From Owenia fusiformis (taxonomy: Eukaryota; Annelida; Polychaeta; Sabellida; Oweniidae): a DNA stretch of 64,000 nt. Positions 1 through 11,018 of this stretch are shown here, in pieces; the stretch's first letter is position 1, and the number at the start of each line of letters is the position of its first letter. The translations under genes were made by a program, and so were the position numbers. The DNA lies in assembly GCA_903813345.2 (NCBI GenBank), contig CAIIXF020000001.1, forward strand, positions 32,218,556-32,282,555. Direction: 5' to 3'. Under the pieces are notes generated by a model, which was not told the origin of the DNA, did not search any database, and worked only from the letters and a program-made list of their open reading frames with translations.

Positions 1-665
1 TCATACACTACTTTACAAATACTTACCATTGTATTCCAGCTTCCAGGGGCCTCGGTTAGGGTCCACCATCCGCCTGGCGCTCCGCATTTTGTTAAGGTGG
101 CCCCAGATTTAACTAATTTAACGTTTCACCTGATCAAAATTCATTTTGAGCTCATTTGTTGAAGTAATTGTCATGGCGCTGCAAACAATTGGATTTGGGA
201 AACGACAGGGTAGAATGGCTTACAGAAAACAATATGTATATGATATTAATTTTCGGCTACACTGTTTTACTGATTTATAAATTTTTTGAATTAATTTTAT
301 ATATCATTGAACATATTTATGATGTTGAGTCAAATATCGACAGAGGATGAATACATTATATTTCGGAAACGATTACTTTTAAGTCTCAAAAATCTGACCT
401 CGATAAACCGGAACCAAACCACAATGTACGCATGCGCATATGTGAGATTCCAGAATTAAACATTTTGAAAGTAAGTCTATGTTTTCTAGTTGTTTTGTTG
501 TAAGTCGATGTATTTTCATCTTTCATTATCAATACAGCTCTCTAAATAGAATACATTTGGATCTATTTATGACACACATGTATCTTTGTCATCTTATTTT
601 ATATACCAAAACCTGAAGTCTGTAGACTACAATTAGACTATTCTTTTTATTCTGTGATTTGTGAA
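1..665. other. Intergenic, no gene recognised
   Basis: AT-rich sequence with only short open frames that have no coding character, such as the 60-codon frame at 168-350. I see no splice-bounded conserved exon, RNA gene or repeat here. Confidence 0.5.
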
Positions 666-674
666 CCAGTTCAT

Positions 675-954
675 TAGTTCAACAAGTTAAACCTAGTCTG
701 GGCCTTATTTCTTATCTGACATATCTTGTGGCCCGCCCTAGGTTTAACTTCCGTGCCTATTCAGCCCTTGATGCAAAAATATTTAATGGTGGCCTATGGT
801 TCCGCATGGAATTCGATGCGCGTTTAATTAATAACTGATGGTGGGAATTTGCAACAAACGAAAGCATAGCACGGAAGTTAAACCCAACCACGGCAACACG
901 AACATTCAGATTAAAAAATGAAAGCCGTGGTATTGGGTTTAACTTGTTGAACTA
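675..954. mobile_element. MITE-like element, 280 bp, with 9-bp target duplication
   Basis: The ends are inverted copies of TAGTTCAACAAGTTAAACC (675-693, and its reverse complement ending at 954). Both ends are flanked by the same direct 9-mer, CCAGTTCAT, at 666-674 and 955-963. An inner inverted pair (GGTTTAACTTCCGTGC near 742 and its complement near 870) gives the element a second, nested hairpin. There is no coding capacity. A 9-bp duplication points towards Mutator-like elements, or with one chance base a hAT-type 8-bp duplication. The family assignment is inference; the terminal repeats and the duplication are read directly. Confidence 0.85.
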
Positions 955-1197
955 CCAGTTCATAAGATAGACTTACAGTTGGGGACAAAAATAAATGAAA
1001 GGTCGATTTTCGATCACCATTTCCTAATTATGGTGGTCTGAAAGCCCATAATTTCCAATATTGTCTAGATACATATCCCTTAAAATTTGTATATTTTACA
1101 TTTTGTATAATCTCATCCACTGATTTATGGGCTGCGGTTCCATGTAAGCAGTCACGAGCTAAAATGTCACGGCACTTAGCCATTTCTAACCATGCAA

Positions 1198-2175
1198 CAT
1201 GTATACTGTACATTGCTACACATTGCTACACTGTGTCAAGCACCTATACATAGGCTGGAAAGCGGGGTAAACGGGGTACATATCCTTACCTGTATACTCT
1301 ACATTGCTACACTGTGAGGCAGCTTCTACACATACCATGGAGGTGGGGTAAGCGGGGTGCATACCTTTACATGTATACTCTACATTGCTACACTGTGTCC
1401 AGCACCTATACATAGGCTGGAAAGCGGGGTAAGCGGGGTACATACCTTTACATGTATTCTCTACATTGCTACACTGTGAGGCAGCTTCTACACATACCAT
1501 GGAGGTGGGGTAAGCGGGGTAAGCGGGGTGCATACCTTTACATGTATACTCTACATTGCTACACATTGCTACACTGTGTCAAGCACCTATACATAGGCTG
1601 GAAAGCGGGGTAAACGGGGTACATACCTTTACATGTATTCTCTACATTGCTACACTGTGAGGCAGCTTCTACACATGCCATGGAGGTGGGGTAAGCGGGG
1701 TAAGCGGGGTGCATACCTTTACATGTATTCTCTACATTGCTACACTGTGAGACAGCTCCTACACATACCATGGGGTAAGCGGGGTAAGCGGGGTACATAC
1801 CTTTACATGTATTCTCTACATTGCTTCACTGTGAGACAGCTCCTACACATACCATGGGGTAAGCGGGGTAAGCGCCGTTTACATGTATTCTCTTCATTGC
1901 TACACTGTGAGACAGCTCCTACACATACCATGGGGTAAGCGGGGTAAGCGCCGTTTACATGTATTCTCTTCATTGCTACACTGTGAGACAGCTCCTACAC
2001 ATACCATGGGGTAAGCGGGGTAAGCGGGGTACATACCTTTACATGTTACATAGAATATATTAGTTACTACATTGTTTCAAGCTCCTACATGTATACATAA
2101 ACACTGTACATTGCTACACTGTGTCAGGCACCTATACATAACCTGGGAAGCGGGATTAACGGGGTACATATCCTT
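1198..2175. repeat. Minisatellite array A, ~80-90 bp units
   Basis: Roughly 11 diverged units containing 'tctacattgctacactgtg', a 'cctacacataccatgg' segment and one to three copies of 'ggggtaagc' or 'ggggtaaac', ending in 'ggtacatacctttacatgt'. Unit length varies because the ggggtaagc block is present in different copy number. Open frames over it are repeat artefacts. The core read on the minus strand, GTACCCCGTTTACCCCGC, is also the core of the array at 8870-9830. Confidence 0.9.
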
Positions 2176-2981
2176 ATGTATATCTTATCCATATTAAATG
2201 ATTTGTTTACACAATGTTGCATTAGTTGTGTGGATGTACACTAAAAAACTTACATTTTTTGGTTTTGGTTTGACTCCCAAATAACTATATAAAGTATGGA
2301 CATTTATTTAATTTGTTTTTAATAAATAATCCTGTCTGGTTGTGATATAGTCATTTCACAGATACATCTACATAAAGCCTTGCCTGTGTATTTGTAATAA
2401 TAACTAGTAAAAAACATTTCTTGAATATTGGGTACTTACTAAAGTGAATGAAGCTTATGTGTAACTATGTTTATTAAGAATGGTAATAAATTTAATTGTT
2501 ATGAAGAATGTTGATATTATTCTTATAAAATGCACCTTTTACCAATGTATTCCTAGTAACCTTGCGTTGTGCGCCGTGCGTTAACATTTCATTGATTAAA
2601 AGTGCAGTTCATTTCCATTTTTATTTTTACCAGAATGACGTTAAAAACTGACACATCTTGAATATTATTTATTAAATTTTGTTGGTGAGGACGTATTTAT
2701 TGTTATGTTCATAATGGGAGCCAGGACTCGTATAGATGGCAGTTAACTACTAGGTTGTTCTCTACAACTAGCCCATTGGTTAATGTGTAAATATTGCTGT
2801 TTTGAAACTTCAAATTCTCTGCATATATCAAATAAATATCATATTTTCCTTCATCATTATTTTAATTTACAAACATGTTTTAAGATTCACAATTAGAAGT
2901 TTGGGATATTTTCAATAAAATTTATCTGTGTCAATATCTATCTATCTACCTGTTATTTAATTCGTAAATACTTTAAAACAC
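2176..2981. other. Intergenic, no gene recognised
   Basis: AT-rich single-copy-looking DNA between minisatellite A and the outer transposon-like element. I found no conserved exon or RNA gene in it. Confidence 0.45.
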
Positions 2982-3649
2982 TAGAGAGATTTCGCACATA
3001 AGTGAAAGTACAACTTATACGTATACGTATACTTTAAAGGGTCATGTCGAACTATTATATTTACTAAAATCAATTTCAAATTGTACTTAATGGAACATAA
3101 CTATTCCCGATATAGAAAAGCTCCATCAACTAGAAACTGTGAATGCACGTGTAGATTATGCACATTATACTTAAATGCTTACTTCCGTGTCCTAGTAGTT
3201 GTAGTGTATTATAAACACGATCTTTTAAAGTGAGTCATGATCCTTTAAAGCGTGTCATGACATAAACAAGTTGATTATTTCAAAGTTTTCATGATCAGTA
3301 TAAGTTCAATGAACTTACAAAACCAACGGTATATATACGAGATGATCAACGTATACAGTTGGATCTCCGTATAAAGCTTTACCTGCATGTGTGTGGAACA
3401 ATTGACCGCAAGCATTTTTTAAAAACAATTGGCTGAGTAGGAACAGTATCAAATCAAATACTTAAACCATCAATTTGAAACACCAATCAAACTAGTAGGT
3501 TCTAGCAATTCCTGGAAACGACCCATTCAGTAGCTCAACAAATGACATACAGGGTGTTTCATAACGAGCATCTCAAAAAGTAGTTGTCAAAAGGAGAGAA
3601 CTGACCCACCCCTATTACATAACCCTTTGTTTTACTGTATAGTTCTATG

Positions 3650-3870
3650 AGGCGGTACCTTCTCATCCTAGAGAGGTCTATGGGGTGGTGCCTGTATAGC
3701 CTATATAACGCTATGGGGTGGTGCTCGCCTGTACAAATCAATGGGGTGGTGCCAGCCTGTATAACTCTATGGGGTGGTGCTCGCCTGTACAAATCAATGG
3801 GGTGGTGCCAGCCTGTATAACTCTATGGGGTGGTGCTCGCCTGTACAAACCAATGGGGTGGTGCCAGTCA
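3650..3870. repeat. Short tandem repeat in left arm of the palindrome
   Basis: About four units of roughly 54 bp built from 'ctatggggtggtgctcgcc' and 'caatggggtggtgccagcc'. A mirror copy lies at about 6040-6260 in the right arm. Confidence 0.75.
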
Positions 3871-3915
3871 TGCAACAAAACCCTTTAACTTTATAAAAAA
3901 CCAAAGAAACATTAT

Positions 3916-3990
3916 GAGACCATTGCCAGGCTCGAACTCGCAACCTTCCGCTCAACAGCCGGACGGGTTATCCATTAGGCCATTGCTGCC
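3916..3990 (-). other. tRNA-like sequence, left arm copy
   Basis: Read on the minus strand it shows a box A-like GGCCTAATGGATAACC and a box B-like GGTTGCGAGTTCGAGCC. The loop CTGTTGA would place a GTT anticodon. The acceptor stem does not pair and the anticodon stem has a G-G mismatch, so it is more likely a tRNA-derived repeat or pseudogene than a functional tRNA. An identical inverted copy is at 5919-5993. Confidence 0.6.
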
Positions 3991-4446
3991 AACTGACAAT
4001 ATCTGTGTAAATTGTAGTAGTGATACGTTAAGTAAAGACACGTGACTCAAACCTCCACGTGAGTCAGACGATCAGCTGCTGATATGTTGTTCAAACACAA
4101 GCCTGAAGGCTTCGACCGTTAATACTTAATTCACTTATCTATCGATCATGAATGTTTATTACATGTACACTTTATAATATACTAGTACAGTAACCTCAGC
4201 GTTTACGAAATATTGATCTAGTCTACATCCGCTAAGATGGATTGTATTTTCCAATATTATCCTCTTTCAAACATAGTTTTATATTTGAAATGGATTATTT
4301 ATGTGATGATGCCAGAATGTTTATGAACATACCACAACATGGAAAGTATCAATTTAACACATATGGTTTAAGAGAAAGTAATAAAATACTTGATGTAGGA
4401 ATTTTGGTCCCATCAGCTCAGGCTGCTCAGGCTGTTCATCTAAAAC

Positions 4447-4672
4447 CGGAAGTCAGCCATTTTGAAGCTTTCTAGCAGGAAGTCGGCCATTTTGAATTCT
4501 GTCTGGGCAAGAGGGTGACATCATAGCGGAAGTGAGGCTTTCCAGCAGGAAGTCAGCCATTTTGAATCTATCCGGGCAAGAGGGTGACATCATAGCGGAA
4601 GTGAGGCTTTCCAGCAGGAAGTCGGCCATTTTGAATCTATCCGGGCAAGAGGGTGACATCATCGCGGAAGTG
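4447..4672. repeat. 69-bp tandem repeat, left arm
   Basis: Three units of 69 bp with 'gccattttgaatctatcc', 'gggcaagagggtgacatca' and 'gcggaagtgaggctttcc'. Because 69 is divisible by 3 the array is open in one frame and mimics a repetitive protein. The mirror copy is at about 5237-5462. Confidence 0.85.
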
Positions 4673-4684
4673 AGGCATCTTTGA

Positions 4685-4706
4685 GTTAGGGTTAGGGTTA
4701 GGGTTA
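4685..4706. repeat. Interstitial telomere-type repeat (TTAGGG), left arm
   Basis: Three full TTAGGG units plus a partial one, immediately followed by a CCTCC/CTACC-rich tract to about 4900. The inverted copy is at 5202-5224. TTAGGG is the ancestral animal telomere repeat. The position inside an inverted-repeat element is unusual. Confidence 0.9.
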
Positions 4707-5201
4707 GTATCCCCTCCCTACCTCCTCCCTACTCCCTCCCTACCTCCTCCCACTTCCTCCTTACCTCCTCCCTACCTCCTCCTTACCTCCTCCCACCTCC
4801 TCCCTACCTCCTCCTCCCTACCCCCTCCTTACCTCAGACCTCCTCCTACTTCCTCCCAACCTCCTCTTGCCTCTTCTCCATCTTCCAAACCTCCTCCCTC
4901 CCTTTACTTTAATATACAATAGTTTATAATGTCATCAATGCCTGTTTATATTTACAATTGATCTTAATTGACACATTTTGAACCAATCCAAATACTGCAC
5001 TTTAGAATGTTCTTATATGGATAGAGAAGAGGCAAGAGGAGGTTGGGAGGAAGTAGGAGGAGGTCTGAGGTTAGGAGGCGGTAGGGAGGAGTTGGGAGGA
5101 GGTAAGGAAGAGGAGGGAGGAGGTAAGGAGGAGGTAGGGAGGAGGTAAGGAGGAAGTGGGAGGAGGTAGGGAGGGAGTAGGGAGGAGGTAGGGAGGGGAT
5201 A

Positions 5202-5224
5202 CTAACCCTAACCCTAACCCTAAC
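5202..5224. repeat. Interstitial telomere-type repeat (CCCTAA), right arm
   Basis: Mirror of the TTAGGG run in the left arm, preceded by a GGAGG/GTAGG-rich tract from about 5023. The two telomere-type runs therefore face each other across the central purine/pyrimidine tracts. Confidence 0.9.
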
Positions 5225-5918
5225 TCAAAGATGCCTCACTTCCGCGATGATGTCACCCTCTTGCCCGGATAGATTCAAAATGGCCGACTTCCTGCTGGAA
5301 AGCCTCACTTCCGCTATGATGTCACCCTCTTGCCCGGATAGATTCAAAATGGCTGACTTCCTGCTGGAAAGCCTCACTTCCGCTATGATGTCACCCTCTT
5401 GCCCAGACAGAATTCAAAATGGCCGACTTCCTGCTAGAAAGCTTCAAAATGGCTGACTTCCGGTTTTAGATGAACAGCCTGAGCAGCCTGAGCTGATGGG
5501 ACCAAAATTCCTACATCAAGTATTTTATTACTTTCTCTTAAACCATATGTGTTAAATTGATACTTACCATGTTGTGGTATGTTCATAAACATTCTGGCAT
5601 CATCACATAAATAATCCATTTCAAATATAAAACTATGTTTGAAAGAGGATAATATTGGAAAATACAATCCATCTTAGCGGATGTAGACTAGATCAATATT
5701 TCGTAAACGCTGAGGTTACTGTACTAGTATATTATAAAGTGTACATGTAATAAACATTCATGATCGATAGATAAGTGAATTAAGTATTAACGGTCGAAGC
5801 CTTCAGGCTTGTGTTTGAACAACATATCAGCAGCTGATCGTCTGACTCACGTGGAGGTTTGAGTCACGTGTCTTTACTTAACGTATCACTACTACAATTT
5901 ACACAGATATTGTCAGTT

Positions 5919-5993
5919 GGCAGCAATGGCCTAATGGATAACCCGTCCGGCTGTTGAGCGGAAGGTTGCGAGTTCGAGCCTGGCAATGGTCTC
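5919..5993 (+). other. tRNA-like sequence, right arm copy
   Basis: Plus-strand copy of the tRNA-like segment at 3916-3990, with the same box A and box B motifs, GTT at the anticodon position and unpaired acceptor stem. I call it a tRNA-derived repeat, not a working tRNA gene. Confidence 0.6.
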
Positions 5994-6593
5994 ATAATGT
6001 TTCTTTGGTTTTTTATAAAGTTAAAGGGTTTTGTTGCATGACTGGCACCACCCCATTGGTTTGTACAGGCGAGCACCACCCCATAGAGTTATACAGGCTG
6101 GCACCACCCCATTGATTTGTACAGGCGAGCACCACCCCATAGAGTTATACAGGCTGGCACCACCCCATTGATTTGTACAGGCGAGCACCACCCCATAGCG
6201 TTATATAGGCTATACAGGCACCACCCCATAGACCTCTCTAGGATGAGAAGGTACCGCCTCATAGAACTATACAGTAAAACAAAGGGTTATGTAATAGGGG
6301 TGGGTCAGTTCTCTCCTTTTGACAACTACTTCAAAAAGTCAATTTGATAAGAGATAGGTCTATAACATACGTACTATATATGAGCCTATTTTATTCTAGA
6401 CAAACACATTTGGATCAACTAAACATGCTACAATTCAAGAAAGAACAAATGGCATCCCTTTGACCTTTATTTATTACAGTCCGAGAAGATCTTTCCTGAC
6501 GAAAAGCCCACATAATGAAACACCTTGTACGTTTGGTTATAAGTATAAGTATACGTTATAAGTTGTACTTTCACGCCGTGCGAAATCTCTCTA

Positions 6594-7352
6594 CTAATGT
6601 AAAGTTCAAACGTATAATGTAAGTTAATCATCCACTCAAAATCTAAATTAATGAGTAGAGCAATATTACAGTAGCGACTGAACCTATTTTCAGCGTGGCG
6701 TTTTACATAATGTTACACAATATTTCCAAATGTTAATTTCGACTAATTATGTGCTCTGTCATGGGACTAAACTGTTGAATGTTTCTGTAGAAGACATCGT
6801 AGTTCAAATATCAGTAGATCATTCGCACATTGTGTATCTGGAGAGTGCAACTTGTCAAGTGGACATTATGTACAGAGCAGATGTATGTAATCGAGGGACC
6901 ATAAAAGTATGTCATTAAATCATTGAATGAAAATAGTGTAATAACTGAGACCACCGTTACCCAACAATTATAGTGATCAGTCGCCTATTAGTAGCATTAA
7001 GCTATTATTAAAAATGCGTATATGCTTATACCTACGCCTAATGTAAAAGAAAGTGATCCTCGTGTTATAACAAGTGATCATGATATTAAATTTTCCCAAT
7101 ACACATTTCGAACATGTACTAACTTAAGATGGTATTTTGAAATTTGCAAAGTATGGATAATTTATATTTTGAAAACAAAATTCAATATGTTAAAGTTCAT
7201 CCTCCTATCTCAGCTGCACATCTTCTTTGCTAACTTTATACATCACGGGGCGATGCGCGCCATATGTCTAGTGTAAACCATCGTCCACGAGGCAATAATA
7301 GTGAAAATGGCAAAGTCTACCACAATATCAAACGTTTAAAGGCAATTGTATT
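6594..7352. other. Intergenic, no gene recognised
   Basis: The frames at 6730-6918 and 7022-7276 have no recognisable motif, splice-bounded structure or conserved match. I see nothing supportable here. Confidence 0.4.
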
Positions 7353-8763
7353 TTAAGAATTTCGTTTACACACTTTGGAATATAGTATAAATTCATTTTT
7401 GTCTATATTTGTGACAACACGTTTTACTTGTTTTATGTTCATTTTCGTAATCGAATCATTTGCCATTCTTCTTTTATTAATTGCGTCGATGCACTTACAG
7501 TATATATCATAAACCCTATTCACGTCTACCTTTTCTTTACCCTTTCTCTTTATTAGCAATCTGTATATCACGGCAATAAGATAAAATTGGAATTTATCCA
7601 TCGGCCCAGTATTAATTTCTTGCAAATTGTTCGACAAATATTCGAAAGATGTTACATTTTTCTTGCTGGCTTTTGTTAGTCTCCTTCTAGTTTTTTTCAC
7701 ATTTAATTCCTTTTTTGGTTTACCATTGTTACAATTTTTTGAAGGGCAAGCACACGGTTGTTGACATTTAGCATTTTTGAAGAACATGGGCATCTTCTAC
7801 CTACACAGCATAAGATTTCTTTTCCACTTCTTATTCGGTTGACACCACACCTACAACCTTTTTTACTACCTCGATATTTCTTAATTACAGAGCGTGCCAA
7901 AGAATTTGCGTTTCTTTGAATCAAACTGTCATAATGACCTGCTGAGCCCGCATTACTTAAGGAAACGCTGATAATAGTTTCATTATCAACCGGTGAAGAA
8001 AGCGTCGGGGTTATTATTTCTATTGCGTTTTCATTGTCTGTAATTACCACTATCGGCATACTAAAAACATTTGCTGCAGCAAAGGGCAAACTGTTCCCCA
8101 AATTAGAATCATAAAATGAATTTTGTAAAAAAGCAGTGGCCTCAGTTATTACCTACACTATTTTCATTGTCCGCGTTTAAGAATATTTGGTACGTCTCCG
8201 GATGCATCATCCACTATGGCGGATCAAAGTTGACATTTCTTTCATTTCCATTGCACTTGTGAATCCCAAAGAATTTAGATGATCTTGAATATGTGATTCA
8301 CCCTGCTCAAGTAACAATTTAATAATATTTGCGATCGCATGATGAAAACAATTTCCATCTCCCTGAACACGTATACGTTCAAACCCAAAGGCTTTTATAT
8401 TATTTGATAGCCTGTTTTCATCATGGTTTCTTGAATTAGCAGATCTTGACAATTTCAAAAATTCTGTATCTATCAAGGGTAATGATTCAATGTCAAAAAC
8501 GTCAACCAAATCTCCGAATTTTTTTATTTGTTTCGCCAATGAATGAAAATGTGTTGCCCTTTGTAATAATTCTTGAAGGTTAATGCTACTGTAATCGTGC
8601 TCTTGATGTAAATCTTTTTCCGAAGAATAATTATTTCCCGACGATACATTAAAAAATATTCCTGTTTTTGATCGACATGTTTGAGACGGACCCTAATTTC
8701 AATTTGAAAATTCGCCAATTTCCCTTGGAGTTTACTTAAATGCCTTGGGTAACGAATGTACAA
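7353..8763 (-). pseudogene. OTU-domain protease-like gene with Cys-rich tail, frameshifted
   Basis: Read on the minus strand. The frame at 8539-8207 contains an OTU catalytic Asp/Cys motif, VQGDGNCFHHAIANII. The frame at 8101-7703 carries the second half of the domain with the expected catalytic His in SAGHYDSL, then a Cys-rich segment (GCRCG, ILCC) that continues in another frame as KCQQPCACPSKNCNN, followed by a Lys-rich tail ending near 7353. The two OTU halves are joined by about 60 bp whose readable residues (PETYQIFLNADNEN) are in a third frame, so at least two frameshifts lie between them and another near 7795. The upstream part (8763-8540) is also split between frames. OTU proteases remove ubiquitin. 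The Cys-rich region resembles a CXC-type DNA-binding module. Such OTU plus Cys-rich genes occur in many copies in invertebrate genomes, but I cannot name the family. A short intron instead of one frameshift is possible. Confidence 0.65.
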
Positions 8764-8869
8764 TTGTATACAGATATATACTATATGTCTATTTGAAAAA
8801 ACATTTTAGAATTTTTTTCACTTTTTAACAAAATCTATTTCACACTTAAGTGGCTTTGAGTGTGAAGTG

Positions 8870-9830
8870 TATGGGAGATATGTAAATACATGTGAAGTAT
8901 GTACCCCGATTACCCCGCCAGCCACGGTACGTATAGTAGGATGAAGTGTATAGTAGATGGGTAAATACATGTGAGAGTATCTACCCCGTTTACCCCACCA
9001 ACCACGGTACGTAATATAGTAGGATGAAGTGTATAGGAGATATGTAAATACATGTGAAGTATGTACCCCGTTAACCCCGCCAGCCACGGTACGTATAGTA
9101 GGATGAAGTGTATGGGAGATGGGTAAATACATGTGAGAGTATCTACCCCGTTTACCCCACCAACCACGGTACGTAATATAGTAGGATGAAGTGTATAGGA
9201 GATATGTAAATACATGTGAAGTATGTACCCCGTTTACCCCGCCAGCCACGGTACGTATAGTAGGATGAAGTGTATAGGAGATATGTAAATACATGTGAAG
9301 TATGTACCCCGTTTACCCCGCCAGCCACGGTACGTATAGTAGGATGAAGTGTATAGGAGATATGTAAATACATGTGAATGTACCCCGTTTACCCCGCCAG
9401 CCACGGTACGTATAGTAGGATGAAGTGTATAGGAGATATGTAAATACATGTGAAGTATGTACCCCGTTTACCCCGCCAGCCACGATACGTATAGTAGGAT
9501 GAAGTGTATAGGAGATATGTAATTACATGTAAGAGTATCTACCCCGTTCACCCCGCCAACCACGTTACTTACATGACTTATAGTAGGATGAAGTGTATAG
9601 GAGATATGTAAATACATGTGAAGTATGTACCCCGTTTACCCCGCCAGCCACGGTACGTATAGTAGGATGAAGTGTATAGGAGATATGTAAATACATGTCA
9701 GAGTATCTACCCCGTTTACCCCGCCAACCACGGTACGTAATATAGTAGGATGAAGTGTATAGGAGATATGTAAATGCATGAGTATGTACCCCCGTTTCCC
9801 CGTACCCCCGTTTACCCCACCAATCTGTGC
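8870..9830. repeat. Minisatellite array B, ~76-85 bp units
   Basis: About 12 units with 'ccacggtacgtatagtagg', 'atgaagtgtataggagat', 'atgtaaatacatgtgaag' and 'tatgtaccccgtttacccc'. Some units carry an inserted 'at' before 'atagtagg' or a shortened junction. The multi-frame open reading frames on the minus strand are repeat artefacts. It shares the ACCCCGYTTACCCCGC core and 'atacatgt' with array A, which lies in the opposite orientation. Confidence 0.9.
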
Positions 9831-9839
9831 GAAGATGTG

Positions 9840-11018
9840 AAACAGGGGAATTAGGGCGAATTAGTAAGTACTACGTGCACGTGTAGAGGAGAATGCACAG
9901 GCAAAACGGATGTGGGCGAGATTCGCGCATGTAAGGGAGTTAGTACTACGTATACAGGTACGTGCGCACGTGTGGAGGAGATTTCACAGGCATAACTGAT
10001 GTGGACGAGATTTGATGAATTTTCGTGACTGCTTGCATCGGTCACGATGTGTATAGGTACCTGACACATGTTGGACATTGAGCTTAGAGACAAATGGTGT
10101 GTCATAGTGTTCGTGGAATTACACAAGAGGAAACTACATATGAATTGATGTGGCTTGCATGTGAAATGTAGAAATAAAGTTTGAGTGTATGTAATGAGAA
10201 TTCCCAAATTTGTAGTGGACACAAGGAGAATTTCCATGGGTGTCCTAAATGGGAAAATGCTCTAAGTGTCGTGACTGCTTACATAGAACCTCTACCGATT
10301 TATGGCCTCTTGTAAATTCTCTTATTTTTAACATGGGAAATCCTCACTTCAGCAAATCCACCTGTCATTTATTTATGTCCCCAACTGTACTCTACCGAGC
10401 TGACAGAAGTCAGCTCTGGGAAGTTGGATGTATGTGTACTTGAAGAGAATAAATCGAGCCCATTTTGACTAAACGCTGTGCTGAGTAGCGTTTATAATAC
10501 ACTATATATTTGAATCAATACATAACTTATTTGTTGTTACCTTATTTTGTTCCTTCAACAGTCTGTTGTTGTAGTAAATCAATGTTCTATTAGACAACAA
10601 AACTTTTGAATTTAGATTCCAGCCATTTTAGGTCTCGCGAGATCTCTTGGCTTTCGAAAGTAAAAATCATGGTAAAAATTTACTACAAAATAACTCGCGT
10701 TAGCTAAATATGATAAAGTCAAATGATCTTTCAGCGGCAATACCCATGCGCATAAAAAGTGCACGCATGCGTAAAAAGTTAAAAAAAAGGTGCGCGCCAG
10801 ATCTGGAATTTCTCCACTTAACTGCAATTACACAACAAGTAGGACTTATTGTCACCACGCGTCATGAAAAGGGCAAGTTACATTCAATTATCATCTTAAA
10901 TACAGTTTCTTATTCCAGCGCGCCCGCTTTGAAGTTGGAGAAAACCGCTTCACAAGACGGTATATTATAACGGTTCGTCAGCTGGCTTTTGAGCTAGCTG
11001 TGTTCAGTAAAGATAGAC
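9840..11018. other. Intergenic, no gene recognised
   Basis: Begins with 'acgtgcacgtgtggaggag'-type short repeats (about 9866-9990), then sequence without recognisable exons. Open frames up to 128 codons on the minus strand overlap that repeat and show no conserved motif. Confidence 0.4.

Larger units (their letters stand above)
3550..6527. mobile_element. Inner foldback element with ~1.3-kb inverted arms
   Basis: It begins TA|CAGGGTGTTTCATAA (3548-3564) and ends in the imperfect inverted copy TTATGAAACACCTTG|TA (to 6529). The arms at about 3560-4879 and 5023-6345 are nearly identical inverted copies: positions summing to 9909 correspond, and open frames of 71, 77 and 69 codons are identical on opposite strands in the two arms. 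The spacer is about 143 bp. Outer to inner, each arm holds 54-bp-type repeats with 'ggggtggtg', a tRNA-like segment, single-copy sequence, three 69-bp repeats, telomere-type repeats and a pyrimidine-rich tract. There is no transposase. The right flank has about 165 bp with no left counterpart. High arm identity implies recent origin or gene conversion between the arms. Confidence 0.75.
2984..6591. mobile_element. Outer TIR element, TA-flanked, hosting a nested element
   Basis: The left end (2984) reads GAGAGATTTCGCAC, a 4-base gap, then GTGAAAGTACAACTTATA. The right end (to 6591) is the inverted copy with a 3-base gap. A TA dinucleotide flanks each end (2982-2983 and 6592-6593), as for Tc1/mariner-type or other TA-targeting elements. 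Removing the inner element (3550-6527) leaves about 630 bp with no transposase, so this looks like a non-autonomous element. The family is not determined. Confidence 0.7.

Noticed and set aside
1216-1938. Overlapping open frames of 79-116 codons encoding Cys/Tyr/Pro-rich repetitive peptides
   Set aside because: They are translations of minisatellite A in several frames and on both strands; no start context or conserved domain supports a gene.
4453-5456. Identical 69-codon repeat proteins on opposite strands
   Set aside because: Both come from the inverted 69-bp repeat arms. The open frame follows from a unit length divisible by 3.
3916-5993. Functional tRNA genes with GTT anticodon in the palindrome arms
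   Set aside because: The acceptor stem cannot form and the anticodon stem is mismatched in both identical copies, so I kept only the tRNA-like call.
3550-6527. Assembly artefact (fold-back read) as the explanation for the palindrome
   Set aside because: The structure ends in matched terminal repeats flanked by TA, has a unique spacer and a one-sided ~165-bp segment, and is nested in a second bounded element. An artefact remains possible but is less likely; long reads would decide.
8818-9449. Minus-strand frames up to 158 codons with repeated SYTLHPTI peptides
   Set aside because: Translation of minisatellite B. The peptide period equals the DNA repeat and several frames are equally open.
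10612-10970. Opposed frames of 71 and 86 codons as a small gene
   Set aside because: No conserved motif, no splice context and mutual overlap on opposite strands.
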